Positions 26,614 to 35,720 of a stretch of DNA of 64,000 nt are shown piece after piece. Each line of letters begins with the position of its first letter. Positions within the stretch are counted from its first letter, which is position 1. The translations under genes and the position numbers were made by a program. A model generated the notes under the pieces. That model saw only the letters and a list, made by a program, of their open reading frames with translations, did no database searches and was not told where the DNA came from. Source of the stretch: Mobilitalea sibirica (GTDB lineage: Bacteria > Bacillota > Clostridia > Lachnospirales > Lachnospiraceae); assembly GCF_015999265.1 (NCBI RefSeq), contig NZ_JAEAGR010000002.1, positions 124,001 to 188,000 of the forward strand. The letters are read 5' to 3'.

Positions 26614-27150
26614 ATGAAAAGTTTAAAGGAAAACAACAAAGGTTTTTCACTTGTTGAGTTAATCGTTGTTATCGCGATTATGGGGATACTTGCGGTTACC
26701 TTGGCACCAAGATTGACACAGTATATTGAAAGAGCTAGACTAGCTAGTGATCAGGAGGCTGTTAATACAATATTTACAGCTGCTAAATTAGCTAATGTGG
26801 AAAATCCAATCGGTGACGACCAAGAATTAGAATTAGGTTGGGCAGCACCAGGAGCAGGAGATCCTACTAGTATGTTTACTGTTTCAGCTGATGGAGATAC
26901 TTGGACTTTAGTTCCAGAATATTTAGACCAAGATGCTACAGATGGTATTAGTCAGGCTTTCCTAGATGATATGAAGGCAGTTCTTGGTAATTTTGAGTTG
27001 AAATCAACTAATGTAGAGCCTTTTGATGCTACACCTGAAATTGTAACTCAGATAATACTATCAACTGATTCTAATGGAAATGTAAGTGTCTTATTGGATT
27101 ATGATGGTGATGGTTCAGAAGACGGTGAGGACTATTCGGTGTCTGAATAA
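26614..27150 (+). CDS. pilA: Major type IV pilin PilA (prepilin)
   Basis: Probable main pilus subunit. A 10-residue leader (MKSLKENNKG) is followed by FSLVELIVVIAIMGILAVTL, giving the prepilin peptidase site after Gly10, Phe at +1 and Glu at +5. The mature protein is about 168 aa and markedly acidic, with Asp-rich C-terminal segments (DYDGDGSEDGEDY) and no cysteine pair. The N-terminal helix runs to about residue 55. It is placed between the platform and the peptidase and is followed by a strong hairpin, consistent with high and separate expression. AGGAGAG stands before the ATG. Its central position and single full-length pilin form make it the best major-pilin candidate. Confidence 0.9.
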   Translation: MKSLKENNKGFSLVELIVVIAIMGILAVTLAPRLTQYIERARLASDQEAVNTIFTAAKLANVENPIGDDQELELGWAAPGAGDPTSMFTVSADGDTWTLVPEYLDQDATDGISQAFLDDMKAVLGNFELKSTNVEPFDATPEIVTQIILSTDSNGNVSVLLDYDGDGSEDGEDYSVSE

Positions 27151-27172
27151 TTTATTAGTAATAATTATTTTT

Positions 27173-27203
27173 CCATCAAACAGGGCTTTGCCCTGTTTGA
27201 TGG
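27173..27203 (+). terminator. Strong hairpin after pilA (partial terminator or mRNA stabiliser)
   Basis: A perfect 14-bp stem (27173-27186 with 27190-27203) with a 3-nt loop lies 22 nt after the pilA stop and 31 nt before pilD. No T-run follows (TGTATCAAAA), so full termination is unlikely. It may stabilise the pilA part of the transcript or cause partial read-through. Confidence 0.6.
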
Positions 27204-27234
27204 TGTATCAAAAACAAAAGGCAGGATTATTATT

Positions 27235-28026
27235 ATGAATGAATACATAGTGTATGTTTTTGTTTTAATCTACGGATTATTAATAGGAAGTTTTCTCAAT
27301 GTATGTATCTATCGTATTCCGGAGGAATCCAGCATAGTTGTCGGAAGATCCCATTGTATGTATTGTAATACACAGTTAAAGTGGTATGAGTTAGTACCTG
27401 TATTCAGTTATATCTTTTTGTTGGGGAAATGTAGAACCTGTAAAGAAAAAATCTCAATTCAATACCCGATTATCGAAGCACTAAACGGAATGATGTATGT
27501 GCTGGTTTTTTATTTATATGGATGGGATACAATGTTGACCATTCTGTTAAACGTTATTTATTGTCTCGTTATTTCAGCTTTAATAGCACTCAGTGTAATA
27601 GATTTTAGGACGAATACTATACCGGTTGGTTTTAATATATTTATCATGGTTATGGGACTTATTGCAGTTTTTGTTAAGTATTTTTGGTACGGTAAGAATA
27701 CGGATATGGTTCTTGATCATACCATTGGATTTTTCGCAATCAGTTTATTTTTACTGTTGATTTTCTATGCTACGAAGGGCAGAGGAATTGGTGGAGGGGA
27801 TATTAAACTAATGGCGGCTGCAGGCTTATTACTAGGATGGGAGCTTATCGTTTTTGCCTTTTTTGGTGGATGTATCCTGGCTGCGTTTATCCATCCCATC
27901 CGAATGAGAATTAGCAACATCAGCAGGGTATTAGCCTTTGGACCGTATCTGTCTGTGGGGATCGTTATTGCGATGCTATTCGGAAATCAGATCATTGATT
28001 GGTATCTACAGACGTATATAGTTTAA
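27235..28026 (+). CDS. pilD: Prepilin peptidase / N-methyltransferase PilD
   Basis: Membrane aspartyl protease (family A24) that removes prepilin leaders and N-methylates the new N-terminus. The 263-aa protein has the tetracysteine zinc motif (Cys41, Cys44, Cys66, Cys69; CMYC and CRTC) in the first cytoplasmic loop, and both catalytic aspartates: DFRTNTIP (Asp123) and GIGGGDIKLMAA (Asp189). About eight hydrophobic helices are visible. It would process PilA and the four minor-pilin-like proteins downstream. The conserved GSFLNVCIYRIP at the N-terminus supports the ATG at 27235. Confidence 0.95.
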   Translation: MNEYIVYVFVLIYGLLIGSFLNVCIYRIPEESSIVVGRSHCMYCNTQLKWYELVPVFSYIFLLGKCRTCKEKISIQYPIIEALNGMMYVLVFYLYGWDTMLTILLNVIYCLVISALIALSVIDFRTNTIPVGFNIFIMVMGLIAVFVKYFWYGKNTDMVLDHTIGFFAISLFLLLIFYATKGRGIGGGDIKLMAAAGLLLGWELIVFAFFGGCILAAFIHPIRMRISNISRVLAFGPYLSVGIVIAMLFGNQIIDWYLQTYIV

Positions 28027-28121
28027 TTAGATTTGAAGGAATTTCATATTTTACATAGACGTAGATCAACTTATTGATAAACTCAAGATTTATAATCAAG
28101 TTACCATAGTGGGGGAACAGT

Positions 28122-30029
28122 ATGGCTAAGAAAGTACTAAGTATAGTGATAGGAACTGAATGTACGAAAGTGTGTGAAGTTTCTTATAAAAAGAATTATA
28201 AGAATAAGGGCATCAAGGTATATCGAAGCATATCCTTTCCTACTCCGCCAGATACCATTGAGGATGGCTTTATCAAAGATAAGACAGCCTTTGGTGAAGT
28301 GTTGAAAAGTGAACTTCGTGAAGGGAAGTTAAAATCCGATAAGGTAATCTTCTCAGTAGCTTCCAGTAAGATTGCGAATCGGGAGGTTATTATTCCACCG
28401 GTGAAGGAAAAGCGAATTATGGATATCATAACGACCGGTGCTTCTGAGTATTTTCCGATCGAATTAAATGAGTATATCCTGTCTTATCTTATCTTAGAAA
28501 AAAATACCTCGAACAGGAAATTCAAGTCACTTAAGAAAAAGCAAAGCAAAGAGGAGAAAAAGCTTGCGAAAAAGTTAGAGAAAGAGAAGCGAAAAGCTCT
28601 AAAGAAAAAGAGCAAGACAGAAATAATTGCTGAAAATATGGAAATGATGGAGGCGCAAGAGAACGAGAAAACCTCCAACCCTAATGATATTGTAAATAAT
28701 GATAAAGACAAAGGTACGGGTAATGCACAAAAACAAATGCGATTATCCGTATTTGCTGCGCCATCAACCCTTGTAAAGAATTACTACAGTTTTGCTAAGA
28801 TGATGCATCTAGATATTGTAGCGATCGATTATATCGGTAACAGTAGTTATCAGACCATTAAACGACAAGTTAACCGAGGTACCAACGTTTTTGTACAGAT
28901 GAATGAGCAGGATACTTTAATCAGTATCCTAAGGGATGATGTATTACTTCTTCAAAGAACGGTGGGGTATGGTGTATCGGCCCTTACAGAAACTGTTATG
29001 GAGCAAAATTATTTTAAGATAAATAATGCGAAAGAAGCATTTGAACTATTAAAAGAAAGAAACCTGTTATCCTTAGAGGCAGAAGTGAAGGAGCCGATTC
29101 GTTTTGACTCCTCCTGGACAGAGGGAGAAAGTGCAGCCGCCAGTGAATATGTGAATTCTATTGGTTTATCCAAACGAAGAAACAGAGAGAGTGATCTGGA
29201 AGTCATTCGAAACATTAGAGATTCACTACATTTTCTGGCTAACAGCATTGCCAGAATGCTTGATTATTATAAATCAAACCATAAACAGATCGATATTGAA
29301 GAGATTTATATTACCGGTCAAGGTGTTAATATACTTGGTATTGATGATTTCTTTACCGCAGAAATCGGAATTCCTCACAAGAAGATGGAGAAGCTTTATA
29401 CAGTCAGTTCTAAGAAAAAAGCTAAAACATATCGAAGTAACCCCAGTGCTTTTATCTCCTGTATCGGTGCCGTTATTAAACCGGTAGATTTTATACCGAG
29501 GGAGTTTATCTTAAAGAAACAAAAACGTAGTGCGGTTATTGGCACAATTCTTTTCTCCTTAGTGTGCTTAGCCGGTGCCTCTGGTATTATCTATGTGTCT
29601 TATATTGATTACCGGGATGCGAAGGAAGTGTTACAGGATATTCAAGCTCAGTATGATGTCTTACCTCCTTTAAGCGGTGTCCATGAAGAACTTAACGCAG
29701 CCAATGCAGAGTTAGGGGAGTTGACAAAACTTAAGGATATGACACAAAGTAATAATGATTACATTAAGGAAATCATTGACGAGCTGGAAAGAAAGTTACC
29801 CTCCGGTACTGTCATTCATACGATGGTATTTCAAAATACGGCTGTTACCATGAATGTAACTGCCAATGATGATAGCGCCGGTCCTAATGCTTTGGTATAT
29901 AAGACTTTAAAGCAACTAAAGACGATTAAGTATTTTAAGGAAAATATCGATGTATCAGGTATCTCTGTATCTGTGGAAAACGGTATATCGAAAGTTAACT
30001 TTACGATAACATGTAAATATGTTGATTAA
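28122..30029 (+). CDS. pilM: Fused PilM-PilN type IV pilus alignment protein
   Basis: The 635-aa protein combines two normally separate subunits. Residues 1-450 resemble PilM, an actin-fold cytoplasmic protein (SIVIGTECTKVCEVSY start; YFPIELNEYILSYLIL; VDFIPR-preceding FISCIGAVIKP). From about 455 it becomes PilN-like: DFIPREF, analogous to the PilN INLLP peptide that docks into PilM, a membrane helix (about 470-495), a coiled coil, and a small C-terminal periplasmic domain ending at 635. A lysine-rich, low-complexity insertion (about 128-205) interrupts the PilM part. pilO follows 20 nt later, where pilN-pilO normally lie, which supports the fusion reading. Confidence 0.85.
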   Translation: MAKKVLSIVIGTECTKVCEVSYKKNYKNKGIKVYRSISFPTPPDTIEDGFIKDKTAFGEVLKSELREGKLKSDKVIFSVASSKIANREVIIPPVKEKRIMDIITTGASEYFPIELNEYILSYLILEKNTSNRKFKSLKKKQSKEEKKLAKKLEKEKRKALKKKSKTEIIAENMEMMEAQENEKTSNPNDIVNNDKDKGTGNAQKQMRLSVFAAPSTLVKNYYSFAKMMHLDIVAIDYIGNSSYQTIKRQVNRGTNVFVQMNEQDTLISILRDDVLLLQRTVGYGVSALTETVMEQNYFKINNAKEAFELLKERNLLSLEAEVKEPIRFDSSWTEGESAAASEYVNSIGLSKRRNRESDLEVIRNIRDSLHFLANSIARMLDYYKSNHKQIDIEEIYITGQGVNILGIDDFFTAEIGIPHKKMEKLYTVSSKKKAKTYRSNPSAFISCIGAVIKPVDFIPREFILKKQKRSAVIGTILFSLVCLAGASGIIYVSYIDYRDAKEVLQDIQAQYDVLPPLSGVHEELNAANAELGELTKLKDMTQSNNDYIKEIIDELERKLPSGTVIHTMVFQNTAVTMNVTANDDSAGPNALVYKTLKQLKTIKYFKENIDVSGISVSVENGISKVNFTITCKYVD

Positions 30030-30049
30030 CCCGCCAAGGAGGACAGGGT

Positions 30050-30784
30050 ATGAAAAAGAAGAAAATCACAGCAAATCAAATTAAGTTCATTATCAACATG
30101 ATCAGTCTTACTATATTTGCTGTTGCGTATTTATATATTTTTGATAATTACACAGGTAAGACAGATGACATATATCAGGAAGTGGAACTTATAAAAGCCC
30201 AGATGAAAGAGAGGGAACAAAGGCTATCGGAAGAAGATGAAGTTCTCTCTGAAATACCTGAGGTAAAAGAGGAAGGTCAAAAGGTTATCGATAGTTTTCC
30301 TGTATATATAGCAAAAGAAGATAATTTTATGTTTATTGAGAAGATGGAAGAAGCACTTGATGTCCAGATATCCTCTGTCAATGTTACGGATAATGTGATA
30401 TTTTACGAGACAAGCGTTCCTGCGAGATCAGAAGTGTTAATTTCCGAGAATCTTCTGCCGACCTTAGAGGAATCAGATGTTGGTAGTACCGACGATAATA
30501 AGGAAGAAAATGAACAAGTAATGACCGGTATACAAAACACAATCAGTATGAGCTTTGTAACAACGTATCAAGGATTTAAGGAATTGGTGGAATATATCCG
30601 AGAATATCCAGAACGAACCATCATTGAGAATGCATCCGTCAGTTATGACAGTACTACAGGGAATTTGACCGGAAGTTTAATGTTAAAACGCTTTGCATTG
30701 GCCGGCTCCGGTAAGGAATATAAAGCACCTGTCATTGATGGAATTAATATCGGTACAGATAATATCTTCGGTACGGATGATTAG
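30050..30784 (+). CDS. pilO: PilO-like type IV pilus assembly protein
   Basis: The 244-aa bitopic protein has a short cytoplasmic N-terminus, one membrane helix (about 12-31), a coiled-coil region (about 38-85) and a C-terminal ferredoxin-like domain interrupted by an acidic linker (about 135-165). This is the PilO/GspM pattern: it pairs with PilN in the periplasmic-side ring that couples PilM to the pilus. Sequence similarity to PilO is weak by eye, and the call rests mainly on topology and its place directly after the PilM-PilN fusion. AAGGAGG stands 8 nt before the ATG. Confidence 0.75.
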   Translation: MKKKKITANQIKFIINMISLTIFAVAYLYIFDNYTGKTDDIYQEVELIKAQMKEREQRLSEEDEVLSEIPEVKEEGQKVIDSFPVYIAKEDNFMFIEKMEEALDVQISSVNVTDNVIFYETSVPARSEVLISENLLPTLEESDVGSTDDNKEENEQVMTGIQNTISMSFVTTYQGFKELVEYIREYPERTIIENASVSYDSTTGNLTGSLMLKRFALAGSGKEYKAPVIDGINIGTDNIFGTDD

Positions 30785-30815
30785 TGAAAATGTGGACTGG
30801 AAGGTTAGGTAATAT

Positions 30816-32156
30816 ATGGAGAAATCTAGGATACACAAGAAACCACTGAAAATGAATAATAAAGGCTTCTCCCTGGTCGAATTGTTGATCAGTATTGTGG
30901 TTTTAGTCATTATCATGGTACCTTTAATGAATAATTTCTTCCGGTCTATGATAATGAACAAAAAAGCAGAGGCATATCAGGTTCAGAGTAATCTTGCAGC
31001 CAGTATTATGGAGGGGTTAAAAGACTTAACTATGGATGAAACCATAGCCCAGTTTAATGGAGGCTTTAGTATGCTAACGGAAATACCGGGAAGTTTATCC
31101 ATAGGGGAAGCAGTCCAGCTAGAAGAGGTACCAGGGGGATATAATAAATCAGACATTCCATTATATGAGCAGTCAACTTACTATTTTGCAATTCATGATA
31201 TTAAAGTAGGTGGTACTGCTTATGATGCTTTTATTAAGATGAATCCCCAGACCTATAAGAATGCGGCAGATACTATGAACAATTTTTCGATGCCAGATGT
31301 GATTAATCTTGATGAGAAGGCGAACGGTTTTTTGTTCTCCACCGGGGTATCGGAGACAGATACGGTTGATGCGAATGCTCTTGCGGCTTTCGTAGCTTTA
31401 GGACGGGATTATGCATATAAACTGTGGAAAGAGACGGTGTATCAGGCGTATCTTGATGCTAAGCTTTTATGGGATGAAGAACGGGAAATTGCCGAAATGG
31501 AAGGCAGTCCTCTCCCCACTCCATTGCCGATTCCATCCTTTGACATAAATGATCCGACCTATGAAGATTACTGTAAGGAAACTATCATTAAAACCTATAT
31601 CACAAAGACGATGAAGATATCTGTCAGTGATGATGTAATCGATTATCAAATTAATTATCAATGCGAATGGCCGATTAGTACGACAGGATTGGATACGGTT
31701 ATTAATTACCCGATTTGTACAAAATCCTATGCAGAGACATCCTTGCAAAACATTTATTTATTCTATACTCCGTCCGATTTTCAGGCATCAAAGGAGGATG
31801 TCATAGAGCTAGGTAATCCGGGAGGAGATTCGCTGCATTTTTTTGTGGCTCGGCAAAATGTCATGGCAATCCCCTTAGGTAAGGGTATTAAAATAAATCA
31901 ACTAGCGGATGATGCAGTAGAGGTATATATCGATAATGAGCAATTCTCCGATCCAATTACCGGCAATTTATTAGCGGAGTCTGTGATTGCCGGTACTCCT
32001 ATGGGAATGGGAGATATTACCCCGGATATGATGAAATCAGAAAAGAAAGACCGTATCTATGATGTAACAATAAGCATTTATCCATATGAGGATGGCGAAC
32101 CGATGAACAAGTATCAACGAGAGCTTTATAGGTTACAATCTACCAGAGAGAAATAA
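30816..32156 (+). CDS. Large minor pilin with class III prepilin signal (PilV-like)
   Basis: The 446-aa protein has a 17-residue basic leader ending NNKG, cleaved before FSLVELLISIVVLVIIMVPL (Phe +1, Glu +5), so it is a substrate of the adjacent PilD. The mature domain, over 420 residues, is much larger than a standard pilin and contains no motif I recognise. It would sit at the pilus base or tip as a priming or adhesive minor pilin. An internal ATG at 30852 would give a shorter leader (MNNKG). It lies 31 nt after pilO and 19 nt before the next minor pilin gene. Confidence 0.8.
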   Translation: MEKSRIHKKPLKMNNKGFSLVELLISIVVLVIIMVPLMNNFFRSMIMNKKAEAYQVQSNLAASIMEGLKDLTMDETIAQFNGGFSMLTEIPGSLSIGEAVQLEEVPGGYNKSDIPLYEQSTYYFAIHDIKVGGTAYDAFIKMNPQTYKNAADTMNNFSMPDVINLDEKANGFLFSTGVSETDTVDANALAAFVALGRDYAYKLWKETVYQAYLDAKLLWDEEREIAEMEGSPLPTPLPIPSFDINDPTYEDYCKETIIKTYITKTMKISVSDDVIDYQINYQCEWPISTTGLDTVINYPICTKSYAETSLQNIYLFYTPSDFQASKEDVIELGNPGGDSLHFFVARQNVMAIPLGKGIKINQLADDAVEVYIDNEQFSDPITGNLLAESVIAGTPMGMGDITPDMMKSEKKDRIYDVTISIYPYEDGEPMNKYQRELYRLQSTREK

Positions 32157-32175
32157 ATCAGAGGAGGTAAGCAGC

Positions 32176-34524
32176 TTGAGAAAACAGGGATTCAAACTTA
32201 ATAATGAGGGTTCCACTCTGCTTACTGTTATTATCTGTCTGGCATTCATAGGAATTCTTGGTTCCATGATGTTATCGGTTACTATGACTAATCTGCAGAT
32301 GAAGATTGTGGAGAGTAAATCCAAAGCAAATTTTTATAAGGCGGAAATAGCCATAGAGGAAATTAGGACAGGAATTCAAGAGGTCACGATTGAAAAAATC
32401 CGAGAGGTTTATGAACAGGTGGTATTGGTGGATTATGCCTCTTATGTTAATTTAAGCCAAAATGATAGAAACGCAGTGATGCAGGATATGGTTGCTGCCA
32501 GAGTTATAAAAAGTTTTGGGGATACCGGATCCATGACAGATTCACAGATACTTAGCGCAAGTTCAGTTCCACCTGTATTGGAGAGTTTCTCAGACTACCT
32601 ATCTATAACCGGTGGATTATCTCTTAATATAGATTCTCTATATAGCTTAATCAGTGGAACAGAAAGATCGGTAGTGATCAAAGATATCCGGGTCGAGTAT
32701 GAGAAGGACGACTATAAGACCTCCATTACATCGGATATTAAGATTGTTATACCGGAATTTACTTTTGAAGACGGTACGGAGATTATTACATACAGTATGG
32801 AAGATAGGCCGTTTCGAGATTATGTTTTGGTTGCCGATGGAGGTATCAGTTCAGTAAATAATTCTAATCAGACAATCATTAATGGCAGTATCTATGCAGG
32901 TAAAGATGGGATCACAATTCATAGCAACAGAACCCGTGGTCACTCGGTTGAGATCTATGGAGACAATATTGTTACCAAAGGAGATATCAGAGTTGTTGAT
33001 ACAGCACATTTAAAAATTGGTGATATAAGCAGCGTGGACAAACCGATTCTATGGGCTGACAATCTTGTGACTGTTACGACCCATGATTATAATCCTGCCT
33101 CCACATTACCAACCAGTATGGAGATTAACGCGATTAGTATCATTAAAGACGACCTTGCGTTGGAGGGAAAAAATAGTGATGTCAGCTTCCCCAGCGGTGC
33201 ATATATCGGATACACAGGGTCTTTTACATCCGAAGGCAGTGCGATTATGATAAACGGATCGGGATCTTCCATGGATTTGTCAGGACTTAATTCACTTATC
33301 TTGGCAGGTCGGGCTAACGTATCGGTTGAAGATAAAGAGAATAACAAGGATTCTGACATCTTAACCGGAGAATCCCTAGCATTTAAAAGTAATCAAAGAA
33401 TTTACCTGATTCCGGGAAGACATATTCCGCTGATACTTCATAACCCGGTAACGAAAGCGGATGTAGATGCCTATGGTTTGCCTAACGTAGATTTTACCGA
33501 TTCGGACATTCCTTTTATGAATTATGTTGCTGCATCGAAACCCTATAAGATCGCTGCTATGCAGGCAGGAACAGGGGCGGGGGCATCAACCCTTCGATAT
33601 TATTATCTGAATTTTGCCAGCGGGAAGCAGGCAGACGATTACACAAGATTATTCGCCGATTCTCCTTTGCTTGACAGCATGAATCCGTTTACTCTGGGCA
33701 ATGTGAGAATTCCAACGGTAGACAAAATACAGAGTGTTGGTAACCTCATGACGTATGATAGTACAGACTTGGTTAAATTAACCTCCGGTCTAAGTGAAGA
33801 TCATACCACTTATCCGGATGATACAACTTTAGATCAACACATCAAAGGAATTAACTTAACGAATCCGATATATACCAATTCGGGATTACCGCCGGTAACT
33901 GTAGGCGATCTACCGGAACTTTATGCAAAAATGAATAAATTTCTTACCCTAGATGAAGCAGGCAGTTATGATTCGGATTTGATTTTCGATTATTTTATTA
34001 AGGCTGGTAGTGTAAACCAGATTATTGCGAATGCGGCTAACTGGAACAGTACTCTGTTTGAATATCAGGTTGGGAATTATAATTATATCAATTCAGATCC
34101 GGACAAGCAGACCTTTCTTATGGTAGAAGGTGATGTTACTATCACGGATTCCTCAATCATGAAGGGTATATTGGTAGCCACCGGTGATATTATAGTATCA
34201 GAGAATGCTACAATTCATGGTATGGTGATTTCTACCGGAGAAACCGGTACCGGCGATGGAAATATTGATGTGCAGACGAATGTAGAAGTCATCGGACGTC
34301 TGGTAGCAGCAGGAGAGATCCGTCTAAGCTCGAGTTGCAGACTTACGGCAGATGAAGCATTAATTGAGACTTATCTTAAACCGATTTTCGATACGGAGGG
34401 TGAAATACTGAATAAATTCTTCAGTAATATGAAGGTGAAATTTAATTATTCCGAAACTTTACCGGCAGATAATTTAGTAGACCTTTCTAACATGATTTAC
34501 TATGAAAATTGGCGTAAGAACTAA
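32176..34524 (+). CDS. Very large PilX/GspK-like minor pilin with beta-helical C-terminus
   Basis: The 782-aa protein begins with a leader ending NNEG followed by STLLTVIICLAFIGILGSMML. The processing glycine is present but the +5 position is Thr rather than Glu, as in GspK/PilX-type minor pilins that cap the pseudopilus. The C-terminal part has repeated short strands with bactofilin-like rhythm (MKGILVATGDIIVSENATI; VEVIGRLVAAGEIRLSSSC), similar to polymer-forming or beta-helix domains, and a second such stretch occurs near 225-330. The start is TTG at 32176 with GAGGAGGT 7 nt upstream. It may be the tip complex scaffold for the other minor pilins. Confidence 0.75.
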   Translation: MRKQGFKLNNEGSTLLTVIICLAFIGILGSMMLSVTMTNLQMKIVESKSKANFYKAEIAIEEIRTGIQEVTIEKIREVYEQVVLVDYASYVNLSQNDRNAVMQDMVAARVIKSFGDTGSMTDSQILSASSVPPVLESFSDYLSITGGLSLNIDSLYSLISGTERSVVIKDIRVEYEKDDYKTSITSDIKIVIPEFTFEDGTEIITYSMEDRPFRDYVLVADGGISSVNNSNQTIINGSIYAGKDGITIHSNRTRGHSVEIYGDNIVTKGDIRVVDTAHLKIGDISSVDKPILWADNLVTVTTHDYNPASTLPTSMEINAISIIKDDLALEGKNSDVSFPSGAYIGYTGSFTSEGSAIMINGSGSSMDLSGLNSLILAGRANVSVEDKENNKDSDILTGESLAFKSNQRIYLIPGRHIPLILHNPVTKADVDAYGLPNVDFTDSDIPFMNYVAASKPYKIAAMQAGTGAGASTLRYYYLNFASGKQADDYTRLFADSPLLDSMNPFTLGNVRIPTVDKIQSVGNLMTYDSTDLVKLTSGLSEDHTTYPDDTTLDQHIKGINLTNPIYTNSGLPPVTVGDLPELYAKMNKFLTLDEAGSYDSDLIFDYFIKAGSVNQIIANAANWNSTLFEYQVGNYNYINSDPDKQTFLMVEGDVTITDSSIMKGILVATGDIIVSENATIHGMVISTGETGTGDGNIDVQTNVEVIGRLVAAGEIRLSSSCRLTADEALIETYLKPIFDTEGEILNKFFSNMKVKFNYSETLPADNLVDLSNMIYYENWRKN

Positions 34525-34546
34525 GTGTGAAAGGATTAGATCATTC

Positions 34547-35059
34547 ATGAAGGACAATCGGGGCATAACTTTAATTGAATTGCTTGTTGTTATGATAATC
34601 ATCGGAGTACTTGGCGGAGCATCGATATTTGGTGCAAGAATTCTGGGGCTGGGAACGGCTAAAAGCTCAACCGGTCGAATTAGCGCCTTTCTTGACTATG
34701 TCCAGGTTGAGAATATGACGAAAAACAAAATATACTATATGATAATAAAAAAAGGAAATGACAAAGATTATTATCTCATAGTGGAAACAGCGGATGGAAC
34801 AGTGGTAAGAAGTGAAAAATTGGATCTTGTTCGGGGAGAAATCACATTTTATAAAAAGAATGATCCGACTAAATATTCTGTAAAAAACTTGACCCTAGAT
34901 GGTGAAGAGGTGAATCTGGAGGTGAGCTTTCTTAAGGAAAGCGGAGGTATTAGAGAAAACAGAAGCCATGATAAGGTAACGCAGATAGGAATTTCTTCTG
35001 CAGGAAGGTCATATTCAATTCGGTTAGTGGAAGTAACGGGAAGACATTACATTGATTAA
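34547..35059 (+). CDS. Minor pilin (GspH/FimT-like)
   Basis: The 170-aa protein has a 6-residue leader (MKDNRG) then ITLIELLVVMIIIGVLGGAS, with Glu at +5 and a typical pilin helix. The size and the C-terminal beta-rich portion fit the GspH/FimT minor pilins. ATG 34547 is preferred: GAAAGGA lies 11 nt upstream and the leader has normal length. An in-frame ATG at 34502 would overlap the preceding gene by 23 nt and add 15 residues. It is followed 14 nt later by another minor pilin gene. Confidence 0.82.
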   Translation: MKDNRGITLIELLVVMIIIGVLGGASIFGARILGLGTAKSSTGRISAFLDYVQVENMTKNKIYYMIIKKGNDKDYYLIVETADGTVVRSEKLDLVRGEITFYKKNDPTKYSVKNLTLDGEEVNLEVSFLKESGGIRENRSHDKVTQIGISSAGRSYSIRLVEVTGRHYID

Positions 35060-35073
35060 CGAGGTGATAGGAA

Positions 35074-35577
35074 TTGCACTTATGTAAAAACAATAAAGGA
35101 ACATCTTTAATTGAGTTGATTATAGCTATGGCTATCGCTGCAATTGTCCTATCCTTGATTATGTTTTTTATCAAAGGTTCCACCCAAACCTTTCGTCGTA
35201 CCAGTGATGAGGTTAATCTTCAACTGGAGGCTCAAACAACCATCAATCAATTAAGTAATATTGCCATGGAGGCTAAATCATTCACCCCAATATCTCTGAC
35301 AGAGGAAAGATTTATTTTTAGGTATAATGATAACGAGTATTATTCTATCATTTTTAATAACGGTGAAAGACGAATTTATCTGGTGCAAACGACAACAAGA
35401 TCAGATGCGGAGACAATAGCACCGAATATGCAGGAGCACTTTATGGCGGAGTATGTTGAGAGTCTTACTATGGTTAGCAGCATCAATGGTAAAATGATTA
35501 CGATAAATCTACAATTATCCTTAGGTAATGAGGAACATGTAATCAGTAAAAAAGTGAAACTTAGAAATGCCAATTAA
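35074..35577 (+). CDS. Minor pilin (PilW/GspJ-like)
   Basis: The 167-aa protein has a leader ending NNKG and the hydrophobic helix TSLIELIIAMAIAAIVLSLI with Glu at +5. The mature part is short and beta-rich, with a QLEAQTTINQLSNIAMEAK helix after the membrane segment as in GspJ/PilW proteins. The start is a TTG at 35074 that follows GAGGTGAT by 6 nt. It completes a set of four minor-pilin-like genes, the number found in many T2SS and T4P initiation complexes (H, I/V, J/W, K/X). Confidence 0.82.
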   Translation: MHLCKNNKGTSLIELIIAMAIAAIVLSLIMFFIKGSTQTFRRTSDEVNLQLEAQTTINQLSNIAMEAKSFTPISLTEERFIFRYNDNEYYSIIFNNGERRIYLVQTTTRSDAETIAPNMQEHFMAEYVESLTMVSSINGKMITINLQLSLGNEEHVISKKVKLRNAN

Positions 35578-35720
35578 AGACATCTGAATAAAAAATAGTT
35601 TTCAGATTATTAAACTAAGTTAGTTAGTAGATTTATTAGAAATCACTTAGAAATAATCTTATTACAAGATTGAAAATACAGGGATTAGGAATATTAATTG
35701 GTAAATGAGGAGGTGTTACC

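Noticed and set aside
28484-28711. Serine/phenylalanine-rich antisense frame inside the PilM-PilN gene
   Set aside because: It is the reverse reading of the lysine-rich insertion and has no start signals.
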